A stretch of 64,000 bases of DNA from Thermoanaerobaculia bacterium (GTDB lineage: Bacteria; Acidobacteriota; Thermoanaerobaculia; Gp7-AA8), in the NCBI GenBank assembly GCA_017883205.1, contig JADGNZ010000013.1, positions 78,262 through 142,261 of the forward strand. Direction: 5' to 3'. How positions within the stretch are numbered: position 1 is the first letter of the stretch; each line of letters starts with the position of its first letter. The notes under the pieces were generated by a model, which was given only the letters and a program-made list of their open reading frames with translations, had not been told where the DNA came from and ran no database searches. The position numbers were made by a program, and so were the translations under genes. Below, piece by piece: positions 49,161 through 58,036 of the stretch.

Positions 49161-49731
49161 GTGGAGACAACTGGCCCTTCTTTCGTGCTTCGGCGCCCGC
49201 CTTTCCAAGCGAAAGGCAAAGATTGCGCAATTGCGCCACGCGTCTGATGCAGAGAGAGGTTGGCCTACCGGCCTCGCTTTCCGTCTCCATCCGCCCGATA
49301 TCGACGAGGTCCATATCCGTTGCCCGGAGACGCTTCAGTGCGATCAGTCCTTCTCGGGATACGACGGGCAATGGTTGGTCGCGCCATGTCAGGCTCTCGC
49401 GGCTGTTCCAAACACCGATTGTTTCCGGAGACACGAGCAAGAGGTCCACAGCAAGATTGTCATCGTCGGCCGCGTCGATCTTTGAAACACGCTGGATGTG
49501 GATCGCACCAACAGAGGACGTCATTGGGTCCGCCTTGATGACATAGCCGAGCACTTCCAGCGTCGCTTCGATCGCTTCGACTTCCTCCGGCCTCACGAAG
49601 AGATCCAGATCCACTGTCGCGCGCGTGAAACCGTGAATGGCCATGCCGATCCCGCCACAGACAGCGAACTCGAGACCTCGGGCGGCGAGCTCGTCTCGGA
49701 TGGCGGCCAACTCCTCCGAGAGATCGAACAC
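49123..49731 (-). CDS. Nucleotidyltransferase-fold protein (MNT/AbiEii-like)
   Basis: 202 residues. Residues 1-110 match the minimal nucleotidyltransferase fold: RGLEFAVCGGIGMAIHGFTRATVDLDLFV holds the GG and the DxD (VDLDLF); ETIGVWNSRE and PLPVVSREGLIALKRLRATD follow. Such proteins act as antitoxins, AMP/uridylyl transferases or in abortive infection. The final residues (LSPLKPATSKASPNR) come from the direct-repeat copy at 49090-49160. It starts 2 nt after the alaS stop, so it is cotranscribed with alaS. Confidence 0.78.
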   Translation of the reverse strand: MFDLSEELAAIRDELAARGLEFAVCGGIGMAIHGFTRATVDLDLFVRPEEVEAIEATLEVLGYVIKADPMTSSVGAIHIQRVSKIDAADDDNLAVDLLLVSPETIGVWNSRESLTWRDQPLPVVSREGLIALKRLRATDMDLVDIGRMETESEAGRPTSLCIRRVAQLRNLCLSLGKAGAEARKKGQLSPLKPATSKASPNR

Positions 49732-49733
49732 GC

Positions 49734-52412
49734 TTACACCCTCGCCCCCAGCAACTCGCGCAGCGCGTGCGGCGCTTGCGCGATGGCCTCGTCCAACTTG
49801 TCCGGATCCTTCCCTCCCGCTTGCGCGAGATCAGGCTTCCCGCCGCCTTTGCCGCCGACGATCGGGGCGAGTTTGTTGATGAGGGTGTTGGCTTGGACGC
49901 GGTCGAGCAGATCCTTCGTCACCGCGGTCAGCAGCGTGACCTTGCCGTCGGCTACGGATCCGAGAACGACGACGCCGGACTTGATCTTCGAGCGGAACGT
50001 GTCGGCGAGATTGCGCAGGTCGCCGCCGCTGACATCGTCGAAGCGGCGGGCAACCAACGCGACGCCATCGATGTCGACCGACTCCTCGCCGTTCGACGCG
50101 GTCGTCGATCCTCCGCCGCCGGTGGCCACGCGCATCTTCAGCTGCTTGAGCTCCTTTTCCAGGCTCTTCTGCCGCTCCTGCATCGTCCGCAATTGGGCGG
50201 GCGCGTCTTCCAGCTTCACGTTGAGCTCCTGCTGCAACTCGTGCGCGGCGTCTTCGATCGTCTGGAAGTACGCGAGCGCGCCGCGGCCGGTGAGCGCTTC
50301 CATGCGCCGCACCCCGGCGGCGAGCGAACGGTCGCTGACCATCTTGAACAGGCCGATGTCACCGGTTCGGTTGACGTGGCAGCCGCCGCAGAACTCGCGC
50401 GAGAAATCGCCCGCCGTCACGATGCGCACGTTCTCGCCGTACTTCTCGCCAAACATTGCCACTGCGCCCGTCTTCTTCGCTTCGGCGATCGGCATGACCG
50501 TCTTCGTGACCTCGAGGTTCGCGCGGATCTTGTCGTTGACGATCTCTTCGACCTTGCGAAGCTGCGCTTCCGACGGCGCCTGGTGATACGTGTAGTCGAA
50601 GCGCAGCCTGTCGGGCGCGACGAGCGAGCCGGCCTGCTGCACCGTCTCGCCGAGAACATCCTTCAGCGCCTGATGCAGGAGATGCGTTGCCGTGTGATTC
50701 GCCGTCGTGTCGAGGCGCGTCGGCACCGGCACGGAGGCGCGGACCTGCATGCCCGGTGAAAGCGAACCTTCGTCGACGCGAACACGCGACACGATGAAAT
50801 CGCCGAATGGTTTCTGTGTATCCAAGACGGTCGCTCGGCCGCCCTCCCATTCGAGCATGCCTGTATCGCCAATCTGTCCACCTGACTCGGCATAGAAAGG
50901 CGTCGGAGTAATTATCACGCCGCCCTCCATGCCGTGATGAAGCGCGTTTGCGACCTCGTTGCCGACAAAAACAGTTTGAATAGTGGCTTCCGCTGCGAAC
51001 TCGTCGTAGCCCACGAACTGCGTTGGCTGCAAGTTCTTCGTCAGTTTCGCGATAACCGTGGTGTCTGGATTGACCACAAACTTCGATGACGCTTTGGCGC
51101 GCACGCGCGCGTCGGCCATCATCGTCTGGAAGCCTTCGCGGTCGAGCGTGACGCCTTCTTCTTCGGCCATCTCGCCGATCAGGTCAATTGGGATGCCGAA
51201 CGTGTCGTAGAGTCGGAAGACATCCTCGCCGGAAATCGTCCTCTCACCGCGAGCGCGGATGTCGTCGAGAAGCTGACCAACGCGCTCTATGCCGGAGCTG
51301 AGCGTCCGGGAGAATCGTTCTTGTTCCGCCCGTAGAGTGCCGGTAACCCGCAACATGTGATCGCCAAGCTCCGGATATGGCTCAGCCATTGATTGATAGA
51401 CCGGAGCGGCGAGTCTTGAGAACCAAAGATCGTTCGGCAGTTTGCGAGCGAAACGAATGGCGCGACGGATGATCCGGCGCAAAGTGTAGCCGCGCCCTTC
51501 GTTGGAGGGCATCACGCCATCGGCGATTAGAAATGTGGCTGCCCGGGCGTGGTCGCACAGGACGCGGACAGCCGTGTCCAGCTCGTCATCCATCCTTCCG
51601 CGATAGGTGTAGCCAGTCTCAGCCTCGATGGCGCGCATGATCGGCGTGAACGCATCGATGTCGTAGTTCGTCGATGCCTTCTGCAGCACGCTGGCGACCC
51701 GCTCCAGGCCCATGCCCGTATCGACTGATGGTGCCGGAAGCGGCGTGAGGACGCCGTCGGCGCCGCGGTCGTACTGCATGAAGACCAGGTTCCAGATCTC
51801 CATCGTGTCATCGCCTTCGCCGTTGACGAGCGCGGCAACGTTCTTTGATAGATCGTCGCCGCGGAAATAGTGCAGCTCCGAGCACGGCCCGCACGGACCG
51901 GTATCGCCCATCGACCAGAAGTTGTCCTTCTTGCCGAAACGCAGCACGCGATCGGGCGACGCGCCCGCCTTTACCCAGAGCGCGGCAGCCTCTTCATCGG
52001 CAGGAACGCCGTCGCCCCCTTCGAATACCGAGAACCAGAGCCGCTCCACTTCGAGTCCCCAGACGTTGACGATGAGGTCCCAGGCGAACTTGATCGCATC
52101 CTCTTTGAAGTAATCCCCGAACGAGAAGTTGCCGAGCATCTCGAAGAACGTGTGATGCCGCGCCGTGCGGCCGACATTCTCGAGATCGTTGTGCTTGCCG
52201 CCGGCGCGGACGCACTTCTGTGACGTCGTGGCCCGCTTGTAGTCGCGCGGCTCGCGCCCGAGGAAGACATCCTTGAACTGATTCATCCCGGCGTTCGTGA
52301 AGAGGAGCGTCGGGTCGCCCGCCGGAACGAGCGAGGAACTGGACACACGTCGGTGCTGATTCTTCTCGAAGTACTCGAGAAACTGCTGGCGGATCTGATT
52401 GGTCGTGAGCAA
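49734..52412 (-). CDS. alaS: Alanyl-tRNA synthetase
   Basis: About 892 residues. Class II catalytic domain: TTNQIRQQFLEYFEKNQHRR start, LLFTNAGMNQFKDVFLGR, QKCVRAGGKHNDLENVGRTA, DTGPCGPCSELHYF, PSVDTGMGLERVASVLQ. Editing domain: HTATHLLHQAL and REFCGGCHVNRTG. The C-Ala domain has the Gly-rich VGGKGGGKPDLAQAGGKD. It charges tRNA-Ala in the cytoplasm. The start is TTG at 52412 with GAGGAG about 9 nt upstream; the frame continues upstream through a palindromic repeat and is not used. The nucleotidyltransferase-like gene follows directly. Confidence 0.96.
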   Translation of the reverse strand: MLTTNQIRQQFLEYFEKNQHRRVSSSSLVPAGDPTLLFTNAGMNQFKDVFLGREPRDYKRATTSQKCVRAGGKHNDLENVGRTARHHTFFEMLGNFSFGDYFKEDAIKFAWDLIVNVWGLEVERLWFSVFEGGDGVPADEEAAALWVKAGASPDRVLRFGKKDNFWSMGDTGPCGPCSELHYFRGDDLSKNVAALVNGEGDDTMEIWNLVFMQYDRGADGVLTPLPAPSVDTGMGLERVASVLQKASTNYDIDAFTPIMRAIEAETGYTYRGRMDDELDTAVRVLCDHARAATFLIADGVMPSNEGRGYTLRRIIRRAIRFARKLPNDLWFSRLAAPVYQSMAEPYPELGDHMLRVTGTLRAEQERFSRTLSSGIERVGQLLDDIRARGERTISGEDVFRLYDTFGIPIDLIGEMAEEEGVTLDREGFQTMMADARVRAKASSKFVVNPDTTVIAKLTKNLQPTQFVGYDEFAAEATIQTVFVGNEVANALHHGMEGGVIITPTPFYAESGGQIGDTGMLEWEGGRATVLDTQKPFGDFIVSRVRVDEGSLSPGMQVRASVPVPTRLDTTANHTATHLLHQALKDVLGETVQQAGSLVAPDRLRFDYTYHQAPSEAQLRKVEEIVNDKIRANLEVTKTVMPIAEAKKTGAVAMFGEKYGENVRIVTAGDFSREFCGGCHVNRTGDIGLFKMVSDRSLAAGVRRMEALTGRGALAYFQTIEDAAHELQQELNVKLEDAPAQLRTMQERQKSLEKELKQLKMRVATGGGGSTTASNGEESVDIDGVALVARRFDDVSGGDLRNLADTFRSKIKSGVVVLGSVADGKVTLLTAVTKDLLDRVQANTLINKLAPIVGGKGGGKPDLAQAGGKDPDKLDEAIAQAPHALRELLGARV

Positions 52413-52478
52413 AAAGGACTCTCCTCGAAAGCGCGAGATCGTAACAGCGGGGTGCGAGAGTGTCATCCCGACGTCCGT

Positions 52479-52577
52479 GCGGGAGTCGCTTGTCGGGTGT
52501 CGGGAGTCGGAACAGAAGCGGCGTGTGGCTGAGCGGATCCCCTCTCCGACACCCGACACCCGACAAGCGACTCCCGC
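52479..52577. repeat. Class B palindrome with 32-bp arms
   Basis: Left arm 52479-52510 (GCGGGAGTCGCTTGTCGGGT and on) and right arm 52546-52577 match at 31 of 32 positions, with a 35-bp centre. This is the most perfect copy of the family. It lies between alaS and the DinB gene. Confidence 0.9.
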
Positions 52578-52584
52578 GCAGATG

Positions 52585-53106
52585 TCAGATCGAATACCGC
52601 TCCCGCAGCGTACGCAGATGGTGAAGCTCGTGACCAGCCATGTGAAATGCACAGCCGCGAACTGACGCTTCGTAGCCGTTAACAGTCCCTCGACGAAGCC
52701 ACTCCTCGGCGGTCAGCGATTCGAAAAGAGTGAGCGTCGCTGCGCGGACGGAACGATATTCGGCGATGAGATTTGCAAGCGACCGCGACTCGAAGTTCGT
52801 CGCGGCGACGTAATCGTTCTCCTCGAATCCCGGCAGCGGCCGCGTATCCGCTCGGGCCACGCAAAGCGCGCGGTAGGCGAAGATCCGCTCGTCATCGATG
52901 AGATGGCCGATCACTTCCTTGACGGTCCATTTGCCCGGCGCATACCGCCGCGCGCGGATCGTTTCCTCGTCGAGCGATTCGAATAACTCGGCGATTTCTT
53001 TCCCTTGCGCGGCTAGCGCTCCGACCGCGTCATCGCCCGCGACGTAGTCGATGTCGCTCTTAGCGTACGCGGCGAACTCCCCATCCAACGGCCGGCCACT
53101 GATCAT
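52585..53106 (-). CDS. DinB-family metal-dependent protein
   Basis: 173 residues, four-helix DinB/YfiT-like fold. The His ligands are VKEVIGHLIDDE (first) and HMAGHELHHLRTL (second and third); KWTVKEVIGHL is the usual YfiT/DinB start of helix 2. Such proteins include thiol (bacillithiol, mycothiol) transferases and hydrolases with Zn or Ni. Its start ATG overlaps the recX stop, so it is translated after recX. Confidence 0.9.
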   Translation of the reverse strand: MISGRPLDGEFAAYAKSDIDYVAGDDAVGALAAQGKEIAELFESLDEETIRARRYAPGKWTVKEVIGHLIDDERIFAYRALCVARADTRPLPGFEENDYVAATNFESRSLANLIAEYRSVRAATLTLFESLTAEEWLRRGTVNGYEASVRGCAFHMAGHELHHLRTLRERYSI

Positions 53107-53582
53107 TCTCGTGTCTCCTTCGCGGTGACTTCTCGGACGACGTCCACCGCAAGACTGCTGTCGTAGCCCTGGCGGAAAAGATAGGCGACCAACTTCTCGC
53201 GAATCTTCGCGACATCTTCTTCGCGCCTGCGGATGACGGCCAGCCGCTTTCGCGCTGATGCCAGCGCGGCCGCGCGCTCATCGTGATCGGGAACGCTCTC
53301 GTCCAGCGCGCGGACGATCGTCTCGCTCTCCACGCCGGCGGCGGACAACTCGCGGCTGATGCGATGGCGCCCGAGGCCTTTGCGGACGCGGGCGCGGACG
53401 AAGGAGGCGGCGAAACGGTCATCGTCGATCCACTTCTCACGGCGGAGTTTCTCGATCGTCGCACCGATCACCTCGGCATCGAACTCTTTCAGCGACAGCT
53501 TTCGCTGCAGTTCGCCCTCGCTGTTGAAGCGATGGTTGAGGATACGCATCGCGGCGATGTAGCAACGTTCAGAGTCGGTCAC
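53103..53582 (-). CDS. recX: Regulatory protein RecX
   Basis: 159 residues, three tandem three-helix repeats that bind and cap RecA filaments. AAMRILNHRFNSEGELQRKL is repeat 1, EKLRREKWIDDDRFAASFVRAR with GLGRHRISRELSAAGV repeat 2, and REKLVAYLFRQGYDSSLAVDVV repeat 3. recA itself is not in the window. The GTG at 53582 is chosen: it is preceded by TATCAT 9 nt upstream and agrees with the family start. Overlaps the DinB gene by 4 nt. Confidence 0.93.
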   Translation of the reverse strand: MTDSERCYIAAMRILNHRFNSEGELQRKLSLKEFDAEVIGATIEKLRREKWIDDDRFAASFVRARVRKGLGRHRISRELSAAGVESETIVRALDESVPDHDERAAALASARKRLAVIRRREEDVAKIREKLVAYLFRQGYDSSLAVDVVREVTAKETRE

Positions 53583-53591
53583 TGTGCGAAA

Positions 53592-53597
53592 ATGATA
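53592..53597 (-). promoter_or_regulatory. Putative -10 element (TATCAT) of recX
   Basis: TATCAT on the minus strand, 9 nt before the recX GTG, no Shine-Dalgarno. It lies back to back with the divergent promoter at 53653. Confidence 0.45.
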
Positions 53598-53652
53598 GTG
53601 CGGGCGGCAGCCACATGGCATGCGGGACACGAATCGGCATGCTCTGCTCGCT

Positions 53653-53658
53653 TATAGT
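53653..53658 (+). promoter_or_regulatory. Putative -10 element (TATAGT) of the membrane-protein gene at 53667
   Basis: TATAGT 8 nt before the ATG at 53667, no Shine-Dalgarno. Confidence 0.45.
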
Positions 53659-53666
53659 GAGGCACG

Positions 53667-55022
53667 ATGCAGCGCCGGACAGAGATCGCGCTCGTTTGCG
53701 CCATCACGGCGATTGCAGCGATTGCGATTCTGGCCACGCAGCCGCGCGATGTGTTTTGGGGTCCGGACAGCGGCAACCGCTTCATCCAGCTTCGCAGCTT
53801 TCTCCGCACCGGCGGCCTTGCCATCGACGATGCGCCGCAGGCCGGACATCACTTCGTGCGCTCCGGCGAACATGTCTATTCGTTCTATTCACCGCTCTTC
53901 CCACTCGTGACCGCGCCGTTGTACGCATCCCTCGGCACTTGGGGTCTCTTCCTCCTCCCAATCATCGGCACGCTGGCCACGGCATTGCTGCTCTCTCCCC
54001 TTCTGGAGCGCGACTACATTCCGGCTGCTGCCGCGGCAATCTTCGCGACACCGCTGTTCTGGTATACGGTCGTGTTCTGGGAGCACACGCTGGCCGTCGC
54101 GCTCTCGCTGGGTGCGTATGTCCTGGTTACTCGAAACCGGCTGTTCGCTGCCGGATGCGTCGCCGCCGTGGGAACGGCGTTCCGCGAAGAAGGATACGTC
54201 GTCATCGCCGCAATCGTGGTTGCGCTGCTGGTCACGCGCCGCCCCGGAGTCATGCGCTTTCTGGCCGGCGCGCTCCTGCTCCTGGCCCCGCTGTGGATCG
54301 CCAACGCCACCATCTACGGCCACCCACTCGGCCTGCACGCGAGGGTCTACACCAGCATGGGCGGGCCGCGGCTATCGAACTGGTGGGTCTACCTTTTCGA
54401 GTTCTCGCGCTGGCCGCGCACGATGCGCGACACGCTCTACACGCAGGGTTTCGTGCTCAGTTTGCCGCTGTCCGTGGCGGTGCTGCTGGCGAAGCCCCGC
54501 AACAAGTTCCTTCTAGTGACGATCGCAACCGGACTCCTGCTCACGCCGCTGCTTCTGAATCAGGAGGATTTCGGGATCATCTGGGGACCGCGGCATTTTC
54601 TGTGGCTCATTCCTCTCATCGTCGTCGCCGCCGCGCCCACACTGCGGCGCTCACGCGCGAGCGCAGCGGTCACGATCGCGCTCGTCGTCGCAGGCATCGT
54701 GATCCAGTTCGCTGGGCTTCGCCTGCTTCGCGAGAAGCTCGCGTTCAGTGAGGCGCTACTGCGGGCGGTTGACTTGCCGGCAAAGCAAATCGTGACCGAC
54801 GTATTCTGGATTCCGGAGGACCTGGCAGCCATCTACGGACAACGCGCGATCGTGTTCGTGAAGCGCGACGACGAGATCCCCCGCAGCCCGCTTGTCTTCG
54901 TCGGTTCACGTGCAACGCGCGTCGTTTCCGGGCGTCCGCTCGCCGGACGCATCCTCGGGCGCATGCCGATCAGAGTGGCGGCAGATCCGATGCTGGAAGC
55001 GATCGTGCTCGATTGCCGCTGA
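53667..55022 (+). CDS. Polytopic membrane protein, glycosyltransferase-like
   Basis: 451 residues, about ten predicted helices, then a soluble C-terminal stretch of about 90 residues. The first loop after TM1 has DVFWGPDSGNRFIQLRSFLR, with the acidic residue in the position typical of GT-C glycosyltransferases such as the Dol-P-mannosyltransferase-like families; GEHVYSFYSPLFPLVTAPLY and AFREEGYVVIAAIVVALLV support that. It may transfer sugars from polyprenyl carriers. No family was firmly recognised. Confidence 0.7.
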   Translation: MQRRTEIALVCAITAIAAIAILATQPRDVFWGPDSGNRFIQLRSFLRTGGLAIDDAPQAGHHFVRSGEHVYSFYSPLFPLVTAPLYASLGTWGLFLLPIIGTLATALLLSPLLERDYIPAAAAAIFATPLFWYTVVFWEHTLAVALSLGAYVLVTRNRLFAAGCVAAVGTAFREEGYVVIAAIVVALLVTRRPGVMRFLAGALLLLAPLWIANATIYGHPLGLHARVYTSMGGPRLSNWWVYLFEFSRWPRTMRDTLYTQGFVLSLPLSVAVLLAKPRNKFLLVTIATGLLLTPLLLNQEDFGIIWGPRHFLWLIPLIVVAAAPTLRRSRASAAVTIALVVAGIVIQFAGLRLLREKLAFSEALLRAVDLPAKQIVTDVFWIPEDLAAIYGQRAIVFVKRDDEIPRSPLVFVGSRATRVVSGRPLAGRILGRMPIRVAADPMLEAIVLDCR

Positions 55023-55083
55023 CTTACACCGTGTTCGAGAAGCCGAACGGATGCGGATGGCCAATCTTCGCGGCCGGAGGAGT

Positions 55084-55160
55084 TGGTGCGCCCTGAGGGA
55101 TTCGAACCCCCAACCCTCAGATCCGAAGTCTGATGCTCTGTCCAGTTGAGCTAAGGGCGC
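55084..55160 (-). tRNA. tRNA-Arg (anticodon TCG)
   Basis: Full cloverleaf on the minus strand: acceptor GCGCCCT with its complement AGGGCGC, D-arm GCTC...GAGC, anticodon stem TCAGA/TCTGA with loop CTTCGGA (anticodon TCG at 55124-55126 on the plus strand as CGA), T-arm with GGTTCGAATCC-type loop, discriminator A and an encoded CCA (55084-55086). It decodes CGA and related Arg codons. Confidence 0.96.
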
Positions 55161-55642
55161 GTCGGAGAAAAACTACCACAGTTGCTTCGCTGCGGGGCCT
55201 GGACACTCCGACAACCGTGTCATCCTTCGTGTCATCCTGAGCCTGCCGGAGGCGCCGCACTGCTCGAGCCTTCGCGCTGCATGACGTGGCGCCGAAGGAC
55301 GGCGAAGGATCTCCGAATGCCAGGCATGTGGCATGTGCAGCGTAATTTGAGATCCTTCGACGTCCTACGCCGCCACGTCATGCAGCGCAATTTGATGGAG
55401 CTCGGAGGGCGGCTCCGGCAGTCTTCTAATGACACGCATTCTAAGCAACTTCCTGTTGGCCTTTAGATTCATGGACTTACGCTGGAGACTCGATTTTGAG
55501 CTCGGAAGACCAAGTGTCAACTCCTCTTCACCGGCGCCGGAGCCGTTCGCTCGCTCAGGATGACACCGTGGATGACACCGAGGGATGACTCGGTGGATGA
55601 CACCGAGGATGACACCATTCTCACAACCGCTCATCGCCTACG
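55161..55642. repeat. Class G repeats: 39-bp-arm palindrome and GATGACACC repeats
   Basis: No gene in this 480-bp gap. The arms GCGCTGCATGACGTGGCGCC... (55274-55312) and their complement (55350-55388) form a long hairpin around GCATGTGGCATGTGC. The common intergenic words GTCATCCTGAGC (about 55232) and GCTCAGGATGAC (about 55553) bracket it. From 55553 to 55616 GATGACACCGAGG-type units repeat in tandem. The region ends at the glycosyltransferase stop. Confidence 0.8.
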
Positions 55643-57937
55643 CTATTCGGACATCAGCCCGAGGAAGCGCAACCTTTCCAGATAGCGAAATCCGGCCGCC
55701 TCGGGGCTGAAGTGCGTTCGTATCGTTTCACGTGCGCGTTCGCCGATCTGCGTGCGGTACGCGGCGTCGTCGAACAGGCGCCGCATGAATTGCGCGGCGT
55801 GATCGACGTCCGGCTCCGCCCACTGCTGGCCGGCGGCATACGGGCCATACGCTCGATCGAGGGTGACCAGCTCATAGTCGACGGGGCACGAATTGCGGCC
55901 GTTCATGAAGTCCATGTTCCCCGACCATCCCGTCGCCACGGCCGGCTTGCCGAGGAACATGGCTTCGGCGAGGATGAGTCCGAATCCCTCGGAGCGATGC
56001 AGTGACACGACCGCGTCGCACGCAGCAATCAGGCCGTTCACGCGAGCGCGGGAAAGCATCCGATCGGTCAGATAGACATTCGATAGGCCGCGGATGCGCT
56101 CCTCAATCGCGGCGTACTCCTTTGGATGATCAGCCGCCTGGCTGACCTTGATCAGCAAAGCCACCTGCGCCTGATTCGAAAACGCTCGTTGGAACGCCTC
56201 GATCGTGCCGAGCGGATTCTTTCGCGCCGACACGCTGGCGAGGTCGAACATGCAGAGAAACGTGAAGCGCCCGGCCGGTACGCCAAGCTCCTCGGCGGTG
56301 CACGCTTCGATGTCGCTCACGTCGACTCCATGCGGCATGTGTACGACCGGAATCCTCACCTTCCGGCTGATGGCATCTTGAATGAACGCGGTGGGCGCCC
56401 AGATCTCGTCGAGCGGCGCGGCCGACGCGATCCATGCGTCGGGCAGCTCGGGCAGTTCCCAATGCCAGCAGCCGATGTTGTACGCGCTCGCATCGAACAC
56501 GCTTCGAAGCTGCTTGTGCACGATCAGAGTCTGATCGGCGTTGACGTGAAAGATGCTCGCGCCGTAGACAGCCTGCTGCGTGCCTTCGCCGCCGTCGACA
56601 TCGACGAGATGATTGGCGAGCCCGATTGCGTCGCACGATTTCTTGCAAAGGCGTGCGGACTCACCGACGCCGGTATCCCGTCCGATGTATCCAATGATAT
56701 TGAGTCCCGCCGGAAGACTCGACTGATGACGAACCGGGACCGGCGCATCGTCGCGCCGTCCGAGCAGAGTCTCGCGCATGGCTTTTCGAACGGGTTGCGG
56801 AAACAGGAGCACCAGTGGCCGCAAGCGCGAGAGCCATTGGTATGACACCCCACCCGCTCGGCCAAGCAGGATAGCTACGCGCGAAGGACCGCGCAGCTCG
56901 GAGAAAAGCTCGGGGTGCGCGAACGGGTCCGCACCGGCTGCGGCCTGCAACTCCCTCGAATTGCGATAGGCGATTCTGGCGGCGTCCGGCACCAGCGTTC
57001 CATCACGGAACGTTCCAAACGCGTAGGGCGATCCGCGGAACGACTCGTAGCCCGCTTCACGCAGGAGGATCAGGTACTCGTCGACGAGTTTGCGGGCGTC
57101 GCCGATATCGCTGAGCCTTCGCCCATACTCGTGCCTCGACAGCATCGACGGAGCGGCGGGATCGAGTCCGCTGAAATGATAGAAGCGGAGCGGCTGGCCG
57201 TTGACCGTCGCCTCGCTCCCCTCGCCGGCGACGGCTCGCTGCTCGAGGTTCCAGTAGGCGACGTTGTATCCGTCGTGACGGATGATTGCGACACCGGGAA
57301 ACAGACCGGGCGCGAGATCCATCCATTTCTGATCGACGAAAAGTCCGCGCGCGGTGTCGACGACGCATTGAAACTCGAGCTTCTCCTTCCACCAGGCGAG
57401 AAACCGCGCAAGTGCCGGCTGCCGCCACACGGCCAGGAAGCCGAGGTTGTAGGTGCCGGCGAGGAGGATCGAGCGCTCGCTCGGATGATCGTCGCCGGAG
57501 ATCGATCCGGTCAGATGCGGCGTCACCGTCAGGAACGTTTCAGGCGGAAGCGCATCGAGCTCGACGAGCGGGCTGTAGATGCGAATGTCAGGATCGAGAA
57601 AGATGACGCGGTCGTAGCCAAGTGCAAAGAGGTGCTCGAACATCCACGGCTTCACGGCCGTGTTCAATTCGAGAAGCGTGTAGCGGAAGAAGAATTGACG
57701 CGGATTCGGCAACCGCAAGGCGTCGATCGAGATCGTGGTGAAGAGCTCCGCCGGGTGTCGGGTGTCGGCTGTCGGCTGTCGCAGGCCTTTCTCCGACTCC
57801 CGACTCCCGGCCCGCGACTCCCCTACGACGAGTACAAACCGATCCCACTCCGGCTGATGTTGCCTGACGGAGTCCATGAGGACTCGCGCGAAGTGCCGGT
57901 AGTTCGGAGAAATGATCGAAAAGACAGCGGTACGCAT
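55643..57937 (-). CDS. Two-domain glycosyltransferase (GT-A-like plus GT4)
   Basis: 764 residues. Residues 1-300 are a GT8-like GT-A domain (TAVFSIISPNYRHFARVLMD; YDRVIFLDPDIRIYSPLVE with the DxD; YNLGFLAVWRQP; DQKWMDLAPGLFPGVAII). Residues 400-764 are a GT-B/GT4 domain (GYIGRDTGVGESARLCKKS; CWHWELPELPDAWIA; MPHGVDVSDI; HRSEGFGLILAEAMFLGKPA with the EX7E motif). It probably builds a surface polysaccharide, with both activities in one chain. Residues about 40-63 are encoded by a class B palindrome inserted in frame. Confidence 0.85.
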   Translation of the reverse strand: MRTAVFSIISPNYRHFARVLMDSVRQHQPEWDRFVLVVGESRAGSRESEKGLRQPTADTRHPAELFTTISIDALRLPNPRQFFFRYTLLELNTAVKPWMFEHLFALGYDRVIFLDPDIRIYSPLVELDALPPETFLTVTPHLTGSISGDDHPSERSILLAGTYNLGFLAVWRQPALARFLAWWKEKLEFQCVVDTARGLFVDQKWMDLAPGLFPGVAIIRHDGYNVAYWNLEQRAVAGEGSEATVNGQPLRFYHFSGLDPAAPSMLSRHEYGRRLSDIGDARKLVDEYLILLREAGYESFRGSPYAFGTFRDGTLVPDAARIAYRNSRELQAAAGADPFAHPELFSELRGPSRVAILLGRAGGVSYQWLSRLRPLVLLFPQPVRKAMRETLLGRRDDAPVPVRHQSSLPAGLNIIGYIGRDTGVGESARLCKKSCDAIGLANHLVDVDGGEGTQQAVYGASIFHVNADQTLIVHKQLRSVFDASAYNIGCWHWELPELPDAWIASAAPLDEIWAPTAFIQDAISRKVRIPVVHMPHGVDVSDIEACTAEELGVPAGRFTFLCMFDLASVSARKNPLGTIEAFQRAFSNQAQVALLIKVSQAADHPKEYAAIEERIRGLSNVYLTDRMLSRARVNGLIAACDAVVSLHRSEGFGLILAEAMFLGKPAVATGWSGNMDFMNGRNSCPVDYELVTLDRAYGPYAAGQQWAEPDVDHAAQFMRRLFDDAAYRTQIGERARETIRTHFSPEAAGFRYLERLRFLGLMSE
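57750..57827. repeat. Class B palindrome inside the glycosyltransferase gene
   Basis: CCGGGTGTCGGGTGTCGGCT and on to CCGACTCCCGACTCCCGG matches the intergenic class B family (48266-48346, 52479-52577). Here the element is in frame and open on the minus strand, adding about 25 residues (GESRAGSRESEKGLRQPTAD) between strand VLVV and the next conserved strand. Confidence 0.85.
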
Positions 57938-57961
57938 CGGTGTGGGCGCGGGAATGTATCC

Positions 57962-58034
57962 GATCCGCGTCCTCCGCGTCTCCGCGTGAAGAGGTTTTGT
58001 TTCACGCGGAGACGCGGGGAAACGCGGAGAAAGC
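57962..58034. repeat. Class E dispersed hairpin
   Basis: TCCGCGTCTCCGCGTGAAGAGGTT then TTTCACGCGGAGACGCGGGG, same family as 39817-39877 and the core at 5766-5834. It lies between the glycosyltransferase start and the end of the DUF1499 gene. Confidence 0.75.
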
Positions 58035-58036
58035 CC

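Noticed and set aside
52413..52652. Longer AlaS N-terminus (to 52652)
   Set aside because: The extra 80 residues are encoded by a class B palindrome and part of the DinB end; the TTG at 52412 has a good Shine-Dalgarno and matches the family start.
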